A DNA stretch of 39,623 nucleotides from Chitinophagaceae bacterium UBA2793 (GCA_002352045.1 DEHT01000062.1:910-40532); one strand, 5' to 3'. Shown: positions 10,120-18,379, counted from the stretch's first letter. Translations and numbers: made by a program. The notes: generated by a model not told the origin, from the letters alone.

Positions 10120-11325
10120 TTATTTTCCGTGTAAAATCTCATGCCCCAATTTATCTCTTTTTGTTAGCAAATATTCTTCATTATGTTCATTGGGTATCAT
10201 TTCAATTGATACAGTATCTACTACCTCTAGGCCATAGCCCAATAAGCCTACACGCTTGCGTGGATTATTACTCATAAGTTTCATTTTGCAAATACCCAGG
10301 CTTCTAAGTATTTGAGCGCCTACACCATAATCTCTTTCATCCATTCCAAAGCCCAGTTGAAGATTGGCTTCCACCGTATCAAGCCCTTCTTCCTGCAATT
10401 TGTAGGCTTTTAATTTATTGAGCAACCCAATACCTCTACCCTCTTGATTCATATACAACAAAAGCCCTTTACCTTCTCTTTCAATTTGCTCTAATGCATG
10501 GTGAAGTTGTTCGCCACAATCGCACCTAAGCGAACCTAAAATATCGCCGGTCATGCAACTGCTGTGAACTCTTACTAAAACAGGTTCGTCGGCTTTCCAT
10601 TCACCCTTTTTCATTGCCAGGTGAATATCACCGGTATTTATTTGTCTAAAAGGTATCAATTCAAAAGCGCCATATTTGGTAGGCATTTTAACGCTTACTT
10701 CTCTTTCAATCAGCGATTCGGTTTTTAAGCGGTATTCAATTAAATCCTTAATAGAAATAATTTTCAAGTCGTGTTTCTTAGCAATTTCCAGCAACTGGGG
10801 TAAACGGGCCATTGAGCCATCTTCATTCATAATTTCAACTAAAACCCCTGCCGGCTCAAAACCCGCCAGCCTGGCAAGGTCAATGGTAGCTTCGGTATGG
10901 CCTGCCCGGCGTAAAACACCACCCTGCTTTGCCTTTAGTGGAAAAATATGCCCGGGCCTGCCCAGGTCTTCGGGCCTGGTTGAAGGGTTCACCAATGCCT
11001 GAATGGTTTTTGAACGGTCGTGAGCCGATATACCTGTTGTACAACCATTGCCCAGCAAATCAATACTTACGGTAAAAGCCGTTTCATGTAAGGAGGTATT
11101 ATCGGGCACCATTGGATGCAATTGAAGTTGTGCACACCTTTCTTCGGTAAGCGGGGTACAAATAAGCCCACGGCCATAAGTACTCATAAAGTTTACAATT
11201 TCGGGTGTAGCATTTCGGGCTGCTGTAATAAAGTCGCCCTCATTTTCTCTATCCTCATCATCCACCACTATCAGTAATTTTCCGGCTTTAATATCTTCAA
11301 TGGCGGCTTCAATCGTATTCAACAT
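10120..11325 (-). CDS. ribBA: Bifunctional 3,4-dihydroxy-2-butanone-4-phosphate synthase / GTP cyclohydrolase II
   Basis: A 401-residue fusion that makes both riboflavin precursors. The N-terminal RibB domain (1-205) turns ribulose 5-phosphate into the C4 unit; its acidic metal/substrate motif DDEDRENEGD is at 22-31 and RAGHTEATIDL is near 140-150. The C-terminal RibA domain (about 210-401) opens the GTP ring; zinc ligands C257, C268 and C270 are all present, and the EGRGIGL segment is near 295-301. Both active sites look intact. The gene is convergent with the TamB-like gene (16-base gap) and divergent from the TonB-dependent receptor. I looked for an FMN riboswitch in the 136 bases upstream and saw none of its conserved segments. 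Confidence 0.97.
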   Translation of the reverse strand: MLNTIEAAIEDIKAGKLLIVVDDEDRENEGDFITAARNATPEIVNFMSTYGRGLICTPLTEERCAQLQLHPMVPDNTSLHETAFTVSIDLLGNGCTTGISAHDRSKTIQALVNPSTRPEDLGRPGHIFPLKAKQGGVLRRAGHTEATIDLARLAGFEPAGVLVEIMNEDGSMARLPQLLEIAKKHDLKIISIKDLIEYRLKTESLIEREVSVKMPTKYGAFELIPFRQINTGDIHLAMKKGEWKADEPVLVRVHSSCMTGDILGSLRCDCGEQLHHALEQIEREGKGLLLYMNQEGRGIGLLNKLKAYKLQEEGLDTVEANLQLGFGMDERDYGVGAQILRSLGICKMKLMSNNPRKRVGLLGYGLEVVDTVSIEMIPNEHNEEYLLTKRDKLGHEILHGK

Positions 11326-11345
11326 AAAATAAATATTTTCAGATG

Positions 11346-11353
11346 CAAAGTTA
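11346..11353 (-). promoter_or_regulatory. TAnnTTTG (-7) box for ribBA
   Basis: Read on the minus strand this is TAACTTTG, 20 bases before the ribBA ATG. A TTG lies 23 bases further upstream (11377-11379) and could serve as the -33 element. Confidence 0.5.
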
Positions 11354-11415
11354 AGTAGTTAAATAATTTAGCTCCCCAAGTTTCCCATTTTCGTAATAAA
11401 GTATCCAGCTTTCTG

Positions 11416-11459
11416 AAAACGAATAACTTGTTAATAATAGTTTAACAATAATTCGTTTT
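11416..11459. repeat. Long imperfect palindrome between ribBA and the TonB-dependent receptor gene
   Basis: AAAACGAAT (11416-11424) pairs with ATTCGTTTT (11451-11459), and TTGTTAA pairs with TTAACAA further in. There is a short internal mismatch and an A/T loop. It sits just upstream of the receptor gene, partly over its expected promoter, so it could be an operator, or a hairpin in a leader. Confidence 0.55.
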
Positions 11460-11488
11460 CTTTGCCCTTGAAAAAAATAAAAACTAAT

Positions 11489-14400
11489 ATGCATTTCAAA
11501 AAGATCATCCCAATGGTTATTGCCTTATTTGCAATCCCATTATTTATGATGGCACAGGTTACTACCAGTAATTCTACTGGATTTGTAAAAAATGGTGCAG
11601 GTGAGGCTTTAGTGGGAGCCACAGTTAAAGCCACACATATTCCCACCGGTAAAGTTTATCAAACCACAACCCGTACAGGCGGTCGCTTTGATATAATAAA
11701 TATGAACCCAGGCGGGCCATATACGTTTGATGTTACCTATGTAGGACAAACAATACCCGGCAGAGCCGATGTGTATCTTCAATTAGGTGCTACAGAAAGT
11801 TTTGATTTTGTAGCCTCCGAAAGTTCACAACAATTGGAAACCGTAGTAGTATCGGGCGCTAGAACCAACAGGACCGTTAAAAACGGTACTACTTCCAATT
11901 TTAATCAAAGAGTTATTGCTTCTCTTCCAAATATCAGCAGGAGTATTACCAATATTACTACACTTACACCACAAGCTGGTGGAGGAAATAGTTTTGGTGG
12001 TAGAGACGGACGCTACAATAATATTCAAATAGATGGCGCAAGTTTCAATAATAACTTTGGTACTACCGGAAACGCTTTACCGGGTGGAGCAGTATCGCCC
12101 ATTTCGTTGGATGCTATTGATGAAATTAGCGTAAACGTAAGTCCTTATGATGTTCGCCAGGCAAATTTTACCGGTGCAGGCATTAGTGCCACTACCAAAA
12201 GAGGTACCAACCGTTTTACAGGAAGTGTTTATGCTTTCTACAGAGACCAGGGCTTTTTAGGCAGAAAGGCCGTAGGACAAAAAGTACCAACTGTTACTCA
12301 ATCAAGTTCAAAAATATTTGGCGGACGATTAGGTGGCCCAATCATTAAAAATAAATTATTCTTTTTCTTAAGTGCAGAAACAGACGAATCGGATGCGCCT
12401 GGCATTGTATGGAAAGCAACCCGTACAGGTACTACACCCGATGCTAATACATCTAGAACCTTAGCAACTGATTTGGATGCTGTAAGTGATTATTTGAGAA
12501 ACAATTTTGGATATGAAACAGGCCCTTACGAAAACCTGGGAAACTTTGCTACCAAAAATAAAAAATTCCTTGGTCGTATTGACTGGAATGTTAATAGCAA
12601 GCACACTGTAAGTTTACGTTATAACTATTCTAAAACAGATGACGATCAATTACTCAACGGTACCAGTGCCCCTAACCCAAGAAGTGCAAGTAACCGCTGG
12701 AGCAGAAATAGTATGAGTTATGATAATTCAAACTATGCGAATACCAGTATTTTGAAATCTTATGCTTTTGAAGTAAAAAGTAATTTTACCAATAAACTAT
12801 CAAACCAGTTTATTGCTACCTATACCGATGCAAATGATCCAAAAAGAAGTTCAAAGTCGGCTATATTCCCGTTCATTGATATTCAGAAAGACGGCGATTC
12901 ATATATAAGTGCAGGCTACGAATTGTTTTCGTACAATAATGATGTACAAAATACCAGCCTTACAATCAATAACAATTTAACCTATACCACCGGTAAACAT
13001 TTAATTACCGCAGGTGCTGCTTACGAAAAAATTTATGTAAAAAATCAGTTCCTTAGATATGGTACCAGTTATTATCGTTTTTCTTCTGTAAGTGATTTCT
13101 TAAACAATAATGCACCCAATGCTTTTGGTTTAACCTATGCATATGCAGGTCAAAAGCCATTTGTAGAATTAGATTTTGGCCAGGCAAGTTTATATGCACA
13201 GGATGAAATTTCGGTAAATAATAAATTAAAATTTGTATTGGGCTTGCGTTTAGATAAACCATTGTTCCAAAACGAATTGACCGGCAATCCTGCAATTGAG
13301 GCATTAAACTTTGCCGACTTAAACGGAAATCAAAAGAAATTTAATGTAGGGGTATGGCCTAAAGAAAGAATTTACTTTAGCCCAAGAGCAGGTTTTAACT
13401 GGGATGTAAATGCAAACAAAGATTTAATCATCCGTGGAGGTAGTGGTGTATTCACCGGCCGTTTCCCATTTGTATGGTTTACCAATCAACCATCAAACAG
13501 TGGTGTAATACAAAATACTGTTGAACGTACCGGTTCTGCTGCTGCAGGTTTCTTATTCAATCAAGACCCAATGAGGTATTTGGATAGTTTCCCTTCTGCT
13601 CCCGGCACTTCTTCACCTGGTTCATTGGCTATTGTAGATCCTAAATTTAAAATGCCGCAGGTATGGAGAACCAGTCTTGCATTCGATAAAAGATTAGGCA
13701 AAGACTGGACCCTTACTATGGAAGCAATTTATAACAAAGACATAAATGCACTTCTTCAGTATAACGCCAACTTAAGAGCTCCAATTGGAACAACAGCTGG
13801 CCCCGGTGGACGGCCTTTATTTGGAAACAGCAATGCAACCAGAAGAATAAATCCATCTATTTCTGAAGCAATGGTACTCTCCAATACCAATAAAGGTGGT
13901 GCAGGCATTTTTACACTACAAATAGCAAAACGCTTTTCCGATAACTGGGATTTTTCTGCAGCCTACACTCATACCGAGTCTATGGATAAAACCGGTAATC
14001 CGGGTTCTCAAGCTGCCAGTGCATGGAGCAATACTCAAAGCATAAGAGGCAACAATGACCTGGATTTAGCTTACAGCGACTTTGGTACGCCCAACAGAGT
14101 TGTTTCCTATGTTTCATATAAAATGAAGTGGAACAAAATGTTGGCAACCACCGTAACCCTGGTTTATACCGGATACGAACAATTCCGTTATAGTTATCGC
14201 TATAGTAACGATTACAATCAGGATGGCATTTCAAGCGATTTAATTTATGTTCCAAAAAGTCCATCGGAAATTACTTTTGTTAACTACAGCAATAATGGCC
14301 CCACAGCCGCACAGCAAAGTGAAGCCTTCTTTAACTATGTAAAGCAAGACCCATATTTAAGTAAAAGACAAGGAAAATATGCTGAAAGAAATGGTGCTAA

Positions 14401-14719
14401 AATGCCTTGGTTTAGCAACCTCGACTTAAGAGTTTTGCAAGATATTTTGCCTTATGCCAAAGACCGCAGATATGGTTTGCAACTAAGTATGGAGATTGAA
14501 AATTTTACCAACTTAGTTAATAGTGCATGGGGTGTAACCAGGAGTTTAACCTACAACAATGGAGCTATACTATCGGTAGTATCTGCACCAACTACAACTA
14601 CTCCCGCTACATACAGAATGAATTTGGTAAACGGAGCATTACCTACCGAATCAACTTATCATAATATTACAGTAGGAAATACCTGGAGAATGAACCTGGG
14701 TGTTCGTTTAAATTTCTAA
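11489..14719 (+). CDS. Oar-like TonB-dependent outer-membrane receptor with CarboxypepD_reg domain
   Basis: A 1076-residue outer-membrane transporter from ATG 11489; the frame is open from TTG 11462, but that adds residues before an obvious signal peptide (MHFKKIIPMV to MMAQ). Residues 24-110 form a carboxypeptidase-regulatory-like beta sandwich (LVGATVKATHIPTG, TGGRFDI, GGPYTF). A plug domain follows (about 115-240, with GGGNSFGGRDGRYNNIQIDG), then a 22-strand-type barrel ending in an aromatic strand (WRMNLGVRLNF). This is the Oar class (no SusD partner follows), which takes up large substrates or interacts with surface peptides using TonB energy; the ligand is unknown. It is a single gene closed by a strong terminator. 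Confidence 0.92.
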   Translation: MHFKKIIPMVIALFAIPLFMMAQVTTSNSTGFVKNGAGEALVGATVKATHIPTGKVYQTTTRTGGRFDIINMNPGGPYTFDVTYVGQTIPGRADVYLQLGATESFDFVASESSQQLETVVVSGARTNRTVKNGTTSNFNQRVIASLPNISRSITNITTLTPQAGGGNSFGGRDGRYNNIQIDGASFNNNFGTTGNALPGGAVSPISLDAIDEISVNVSPYDVRQANFTGAGISATTKRGTNRFTGSVYAFYRDQGFLGRKAVGQKVPTVTQSSSKIFGGRLGGPIIKNKLFFFLSAETDESDAPGIVWKATRTGTTPDANTSRTLATDLDAVSDYLRNNFGYETGPYENLGNFATKNKKFLGRIDWNVNSKHTVSLRYNYSKTDDDQLLNGTSAPNPRSASNRWSRNSMSYDNSNYANTSILKSYAFEVKSNFTNKLSNQFIATYTDANDPKRSSKSAIFPFIDIQKDGDSYISAGYELFSYNNDVQNTSLTINNNLTYTTGKHLITAGAAYEKIYVKNQFLRYGTSYYRFSSVSDFLNNNAPNAFGLTYAYAGQKPFVELDFGQASLYAQDEISVNNKLKFVLGLRLDKPLFQNELTGNPAIEALNFADLNGNQKKFNVGVWPKERIYFSPRAGFNWDVNANKDLIIRGGSGVFTGRFPFVWFTNQPSNSGVIQNTVERTGSAAAGFLFNQDPMRYLDSFPSAPGTSSPGSLAIVDPKFKMPQVWRTSLAFDKRLGKDWTLTMEAIYNKDINALLQYNANLRAPIGTTAGPGGRPLFGNSNATRRINPSISEAMVLSNTNKGGAGIFTLQIAKRFSDNWDFSAAYTHTESMDKTGNPGSQAASAWSNTQSIRGNNDLDLAYSDFGTPNRVVSYVSYKMKWNKMLATTVTLVYTGYEQFRYSYRYSNDYNQDGISSDLIYVPKSPSEITFVNYSNNGPTAAQQSEAFFNYVKQDPYLSKRQGKYAERNGAKMPWFSNLDLRVLQDILPYAKDRRYGLQLSMEIENFTNLVNSAWGVTRSLTYNNGAILSVVSAPTTTTPATYRMNLVNGALPTESTYHNITVGNTWRMNLGVRLNF

Positions 14720-14742
14720 TCTAATATAAGTTGATAAAATAA

Positions 14743-14772
14743 AAAAGAGGTTGCCAATGGCAACCTCTTTTA
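14743..14772. terminator. Bidirectional terminator between the receptor and esterase genes
   Basis: A 13-bp perfect stem, AAAAGAGGTTGCC (14743-14755) against GGCAACCTCTTTT (14759-14771), with a 3-base loop. A-tract and T-tract on either side let it serve both convergent genes. Confidence 0.9.
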
Positions 14773-14793
14773 TTTATCTTGAGAAATTGTTTT

Positions 14794-15624
14794 CTAATCA
14801 TCCACTTCTTTATTAATGCCCCAACCCCATTTTAAAAAATCGGGGAAAGCTCTTGCCCAGGTAGGTACATCATGCCTGCCATCGGCCAATTCAAGATATT
14901 TGACATCCCTGGTTTTACTATATCCTTTTTTCACCAACTCATCTATAAAACTAACCGTATCATCAATAGCATCTATAACTCCATTATGGTTTCTGTCGGC
15001 AGTTTCATCTAGAGTACCTACTTCAAAAAAGAATTTTAACCAACTGGCATAGCTGCCCTCTCTTACCTGGCGATGCATAATCCGATGTTTCTCTTCATCA
15101 AAATCCTTATCATCCTGATCTACATCTCTCCACCAAAGCGAACCGCTAAATACACCCACTTTTGTAAATTCATGCGGATAATTCCAAACTATATCCAAAG
15201 CACATAAGCCCCCTAATGAAAAGCCGGCAAAGGCTTTCTCATAGAAAGAATCAATCTTGTAAGTTTTTTTAAGAAAAGGAATCAGTTCCAAAAATATAAA
15301 CTTTGTATACAAAAAAGCTTTTGCACCTCTTCCCTTATAATCTAAAATTTTTGCGGTTCCATATTCATTTTTCCGGTCTGTGGCGCATTGAAGACCAACA
15401 CAAAAAATCTCACTGATACCGTTTTTTGAATAGAGCGAATCTAAAATATTTTCGAACCCCATTTTTACCAAATCCTGCCCATCATTTATCAACAATAGAC
15501 TAAGCAAAGATTTAGGGGTATGGCCTGGAGGAAGATAACAATCAACCTTTACTATCCTCCTTAGATTTTCAGAATGCAGCAAATGTTGTTCAACTGTGGT
15601 AACCAAAACTTTCTCTTCAAACAT
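14794..15624 (-). CDS. Alpha/beta-hydrolase-fold esterase (putative esterase family)
   Basis: A 276-residue cytoplasmic protein without a signal peptide. It belongs to the Esterase-D/enterochelin-esterase-like group: LLLINDGQD (45-51), nucleophile elbow GFSLG with S136, and a C-terminal ADGRHDVPTWARAFPDFL segment giving the probable catalytic H251. Between them, residues 210-220 (DRNHNGVID) look like a calcium-binding EF-hand-type loop. The reaction is probably hydrolysis of an ester, thioester or amide; the substrate is unknown. It is divergently placed 135 bases from the ATP-grasp ligase, and YbdK follows that gene, so the three may act on one small-molecule product. Its likely promoter sits only seven bases before the ATG, suggesting a leaderless message. 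Confidence 0.85.
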   Translation of the reverse strand: MFEEKVLVTTVEQHLLHSENLRRIVKVDCYLPPGHTPKSLLSLLLINDGQDLVKMGFENILDSLYSKNGISEIFCVGLQCATDRKNEYGTAKILDYKGRGAKAFLYTKFIFLELIPFLKKTYKIDSFYEKAFAGFSLGGLCALDIVWNYPHEFTKVGVFSGSLWWRDVDQDDKDFDEEKHRIMHRQVREGSYASWLKFFFEVGTLDETADRNHNGVIDAIDDTVSFIDELVKKGYSKTRDVKYLELADGRHDVPTWARAFPDFLKWGWGINKEVDD

Positions 15625-15631
15625 AAGTTCC

Positions 15632-15639
15632 CAAAAATA
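15632..15639 (-). promoter_or_regulatory. TAnnTTTG (-7) box for the esterase gene
   Basis: On the minus strand this reads TATTTTTG and ends seven bases before the ATG, so transcription would start at or almost at the start codon. Confidence 0.45.
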
Positions 15640-15681
15640 AGGAAACCCTTAAAATAAATGAGTATATCCCTTAAAACATAA

Positions 15682-15713
15682 TTTGTTTTTATGCCTCAAT
15701 AAAAATATATTTG
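15682..15713 (+). promoter_or_regulatory. Full Bacteroidota-type promoter (TTTG, 20-base spacer, TATATTTG) for the ATP-grasp gene
   Basis: TTTG at 15682-15685 and TATATTTG at 15706-15713 match the -33 and -7 consensus with the expected spacing. The ATG at 15760 lies 46 bases further on. This is the best promoter in the window. Confidence 0.7.
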
Positions 15714-15759
15714 ATTGATTGAACATTTAAAACAATTATTTACTAACAAAATATTTTTT

Positions 15760-16713
15760 ATGAAGAAAATTGGCGTATTGCATGGTAAAGAAAGAAGTTT
15801 CCCCGAAGCATTGGTTGAAAGAATTAACAGTAAAAATGTAGTTGGCATTGTAGCAGAACCTGTAAAAATAGATATGGTAGCACAGGGAGAACCCACAGAG
15901 TATGCTGTAATATTTGACCGCATTTCTCAAGATGTTCCGTTTTACAGGGCATATTTAAAAAACGCAGCACTTTGCGGAACAGCTGTAATCAACAATCCTT
16001 TTTGGTGGAGTGCCGATGAAAAATTTTTTAATAACTGTCTTGCTACCAAAATAGGTGTACCCGTTCCAAAAACAGTTATTCTTCCTTCCAGAGATTTACC
16101 AACAGATACCAGTTCCGAATCTTTTAGCAACCTTGCCTATCCATTAGATTGGGATAGAATTTTTAAATATATTGGCTTCCCTGCATACATGAAACCTCAT
16201 GCCGGTGGTGGTTGGAAAAGTGTTTACCAGTTAAATAACCTCGATGAGTTTTTTGAAAAGCATGCCGAAACCGAGCAATTGGTAATGATGCTTCAGGAAG
16301 AAATTAAATTTGAAGAATACTACCGTTGTTATTGCATAGGCGGTAAATATGTTCGCATCATGCCTTATGAACCTCGCAATCCACATCATTTAAGGTATGT
16401 TGCTAACTTCTCTCCTTCCGAAGAAAGGTATAAGCTAATGGAAGATATTGTTCTCCGCATTTGTAAATACCTTGGCTACGATTTTAATACAGTAGAATTA
16501 GCAGTAAGAGACGGTGTGCCTTATGCTATTGATTTTTGCAACCCTGCACCCGATGCAGAAGTTACCAGTGTAGGACAGGAAAACTTTGACTGGGTGGTTG
16601 AAAATGCCGCCAACTATGCTATTGAGAGAGCTCAAACCCATGTAGATGGTGCCGATAATCTTACCTGGGGAGAATACATTAAAAAAAGTAGTGCTAAACT
16701 TAAACTCTATTAG
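15760..16713 (+). CDS. ATP-grasp ligase (glutathione synthase/RimK-like)
   Basis: A 317-residue carboxylate-amine/thiol ligase that should activate a carboxylate with ATP and join it to an amine. ATG 15760 is chosen because it follows a good promoter; the frame itself opens at TTG 15715. The N-terminal pre-ATP-grasp region (1-100) is followed by the lid and glycine-rich loop AYMKPHAGGGWKSV (142-155), the adenine-binding strand MMLQEEI (176-182), and the metal-binding end NTVELAVRDG with D258 and N261 in DFCNP. All key ATP-grasp features are kept. The carboxylate and amine substrates are unknown. It lies 92 bases upstream of a GCS2/YbdK amidoligase on the same strand and divergent from an esterase, an arrangement that suggests two successive ligations. 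Confidence 0.85.
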   Translation: MKKIGVLHGKERSFPEALVERINSKNVVGIVAEPVKIDMVAQGEPTEYAVIFDRISQDVPFYRAYLKNAALCGTAVINNPFWWSADEKFFNNCLATKIGVPVPKTVILPSRDLPTDTSSESFSNLAYPLDWDRIFKYIGFPAYMKPHAGGGWKSVYQLNNLDEFFEKHAETEQLVMMLQEEIKFEEYYRCYCIGGKYVRIMPYEPRNPHHLRYVANFSPSEERYKLMEDIVLRICKYLGYDFNTVELAVRDGVPYAIDFCNPAPDAEVTSVGQENFDWVVENAANYAIERAQTHVDGADNLTWGEYIKKSSAKLKLY

Positions 16714-16767
16714 TTGAAAGTGGAGAGTTGACATTTTACTATCAACTCTTAATTGATGCTTTCAGTT

Positions 16768-16804
16768 CCTAATTTTCAATTATCAATTTTTAATTCTCAA
16801 TTAT
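16768..16804 (+). repeat. A/T-rich low-complexity spacer before ybdK-like gene
   Basis: Imperfect reiteration of AATT-TCAATTAT/TTTTAATTCTC units immediately before the ATG. It resembles the A/T repeats before folC and around 36410-36470. Confidence 0.5.
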
Positions 16805-16805
16805 T

Positions 16806-17918
16806 ATGGCTGGATTGGATTATAAAAAATTTACTGTAGGTGTAGAAGAAGAGTACATGGTGATTGACCCTGTAACCCGGGAGCTTAAAAGCCACGAACA
16901 AAAAATTGTACACGAAGGCCAAAAGATTATAAAAGACAAAGTAAAGGCCGAAATGCACCAGGCCGTAGTGGAAGTAGGTACCGATATTTGTGCCGATGTA
17001 GATGAAGCATTTATGGATGTAGCAACCCTCCGCAAAACCATCAGTGGTATTGGAGAGGAACTGGACCTTTGGATAGGAGCCAGCGGCACACACCCTTTCA
17101 GTCATTGGGAAAGCCAATTAATAACAGAACATGTGCGATATAACGAAATTGTAAATGAATTACAGGAAGCAGCTCGTAGCAATTTAATTTTTGGATTACA
17201 TGTGCATGTAGGAATGGAAACCCGTGAAATGGCAATTCATATCGCTAACAGTGCCCGTTACTTTTTACCACACGTTTTTGCATTAAGTACCAACTCGCCT
17301 TTTTGGGAAGGAAGAACTACCGGTTACAAATCGTTTAGAACAAAAGTATTCGATAAGTTTCCACGTACCGGCATACCCGATTATTTCGAAAGCATTGAAG
17401 CTTACGATAATTACATTAAGCTGTTGGTAAAAACCAATTGCATTGATAATGCAAAAAAAATATGGTGGGACTTAAGGGTGCATCCATTCTTTAATACAGT
17501 TGAATTTCGTATTTGTGATATCCCCATGACTGTTCAGGAAACCATCACCATCACTGCATTGTTTCAGGCCATTTGTGCTAAGCTTTACAAGTTGCGTAGT
17601 CAAAATATGAATTACATGATTTATTCAAGAGCCCTGGTGAATGAAAATAAATGGAGGGCTAGCCGATATGGTATAGATGGAACCTTAATAGATTTTGGTA
17701 AAGAGTCGGAAGTAAATACTAGAGTTTTAATATATGAACTACTCGACTTTATTGACGATGTAGTACCGCACTTAGGAAGCCAACATGCAGTAAGCCATGT
17801 TCATAAAATGTTGGAAGCAGGCACCGGTGCCGACAGGCAATTAAAGATTTTTGAAGAGACCAAAAGTCTTCCTGCTGTGGTAGATTATATTCACAATAGC
17901 TTTTTATCGGGTTTATAA
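16806..17918 (+). CDS. Carboxylate-amine ligase, GCS2/YbdK family
   Basis: A 370-residue member of the glutamate-cysteine-ligase type 2 family (COG2170). VGVEEEY (11-17) is the signature acidic ATP/metal motif; LHVHVG (131-136), the WWDLRVHP segment (220-227) and EFRICD (233-238) are the other conserved blocks, all intact. Family members join a carboxylate, often glutamate, to an amine using ATP; E. coli YbdK has only weak glutamate-cysteine ligase activity, so the true substrate is unknown. With an ATP-grasp ligase directly upstream it could make a two-step gamma-glutamyl- or peptide-like product. A classical GshA/GshB glutathione pair is possible, but both proteins belong to more general groups than those enzymes. 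Confidence 0.9.
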   Translation: MAGLDYKKFTVGVEEEYMVIDPVTRELKSHEQKIVHEGQKIIKDKVKAEMHQAVVEVGTDICADVDEAFMDVATLRKTISGIGEELDLWIGASGTHPFSHWESQLITEHVRYNEIVNELQEAARSNLIFGLHVHVGMETREMAIHIANSARYFLPHVFALSTNSPFWEGRTTGYKSFRTKVFDKFPRTGIPDYFESIEAYDNYIKLLVKTNCIDNAKKIWWDLRVHPFFNTVEFRICDIPMTVQETITITALFQAICAKLYKLRSQNMNYMIYSRALVNENKWRASRYGIDGTLIDFGKESEVNTRVLIYELLDFIDDVVPHLGSQHAVSHVHKMLEAGTGADRQLKIFEETKSLPAVVDYIHNSFLSGL

Positions 17919-17940
17919 TTGTTTGTAATAAATATTGCTG

Positions 17941-17948
17941 TATATTTG
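17941..17948 (+). promoter_or_regulatory. TAnnTTTG (-7) box for tRNA-Arg
   Basis: TATATTTG, 43 bases before the tRNA 5' end, with TTTG at 17922-17925 as a possible but closely spaced -33 element. A small hairpin (AAAATGT/ACATTTT, 17963-17982) lies between it and the tRNA and may be processed away. Confidence 0.5.
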
Positions 17949-17991
17949 CCGTCCGAAATCGGAAAATGTTTAAACACATTTTTAAAATTTT

Positions 17992-18068
17992 GGCTGCGTA
18001 GCTCAACTGAATAGAGCATCTGACTACGGATCAGAAGGTTTTAGGTTTGAATCCTAACGCGGTCACCA
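17992..18068 (+). tRNA. tRNA-Arg (anticodon ACG)
   Basis: A full cloverleaf is visible: acceptor GGCTGCG pairs with CGCGGTC, D arm GCTC/GAGC, anticodon stem TCTGA/TCAGA around loop CTACGGA (anticodon ACG at 34-36, wobble A expected to become inosine), and T arm TTAGG/CCTAA around TTTGAAT. Discriminator A is followed by an encoded CCA (18066-18068). It reads the CGN arginine codons. It is followed by its own terminator and then a GIY-YIG nuclease gene and a decayed copy of itself. Confidence 0.95.
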
Positions 18069-18075
18069 CAAAATG

Positions 18076-18105
18076 AAAGCCACCCAATTTAGGTGGCTTT
18101 TTTTT
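18076..18105 (+). terminator. Rho-independent terminator of tRNA-Arg
   Basis: AAAGCCACC (18076-18084) pairs with GGTGGCTTT (18092-18100), followed by a run of T. Confidence 0.9.
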
Positions 18106-18121
18106 GTTTAACTAACAGCCT

Positions 18122-18379
18122 ATGCATTATATGTGCATTTTATTTTCCAACCAGTTAAATAAATTTTACATAGGAAGCACTTCTCAAACGCCCCAGGTAA
18201 GATTGTTGAAACATTTGGCCAACCATATAGGCTTTACCGCCAAAGCCAAAGACTGGAAAATTGTACATTTTGCACCCTTCAACAGCACTCAAGAAGCTAA
18301 ACAAAGAGAAGCCCAATTGAAACGATGGAAAAACAGCCAGCGCATTCAGGCGCTCATTGGGCGGAGCGCAACTGAATAG
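18122..18379 (+). CDS. Small GIY-YIG nuclease-domain protein
   Basis: An 85-residue protein made of one GIY-YIG domain of the UPF0213/YhbQ-like type. The first strand carries Y3 (in HYMCILFS) and Y16-I17-G18 is the YIG element; R27 and H31 in VRLLKHL, and E63 in QREAQLKRWK, match the catalytic arginine and metal-binding glutamate. The nuclease site therefore looks intact, and it should nick or cut DNA; the target is unknown. The last codons (IGRSATE and the TAG at 18377-18379) lie within the tRNA-like remnant, so the natural protein probably ended near residue 78-79 and the tail is borrowed from tRNA sequence. It sits between two copies of tRNA-Arg sequence. No clear promoter or ribosome-binding site is seen after the tRNA terminator. 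Confidence 0.85.
   Translation: MHYMCILFSNQLNKFYIGSTSQTPQVRLLKHLANHIGFTAKAKDWKIVHFAPFNSTQEAKQREAQLKRWKNSQRIQALIGRSATE

Noticed and set aside
11326..11461. Possible FMN riboswitch upstream of ribBA
   Set aside because: The spacer is A/T-rich and lacks the conserved FMN aptamer segments; only a -7 box and a palindrome are seen.
15760..17918. Classical glutathione pair GshA/GshB
   Set aside because: The GCS2 and ATP-grasp proteins belong to broader groups; substrate identity is not supported by sequence alone.
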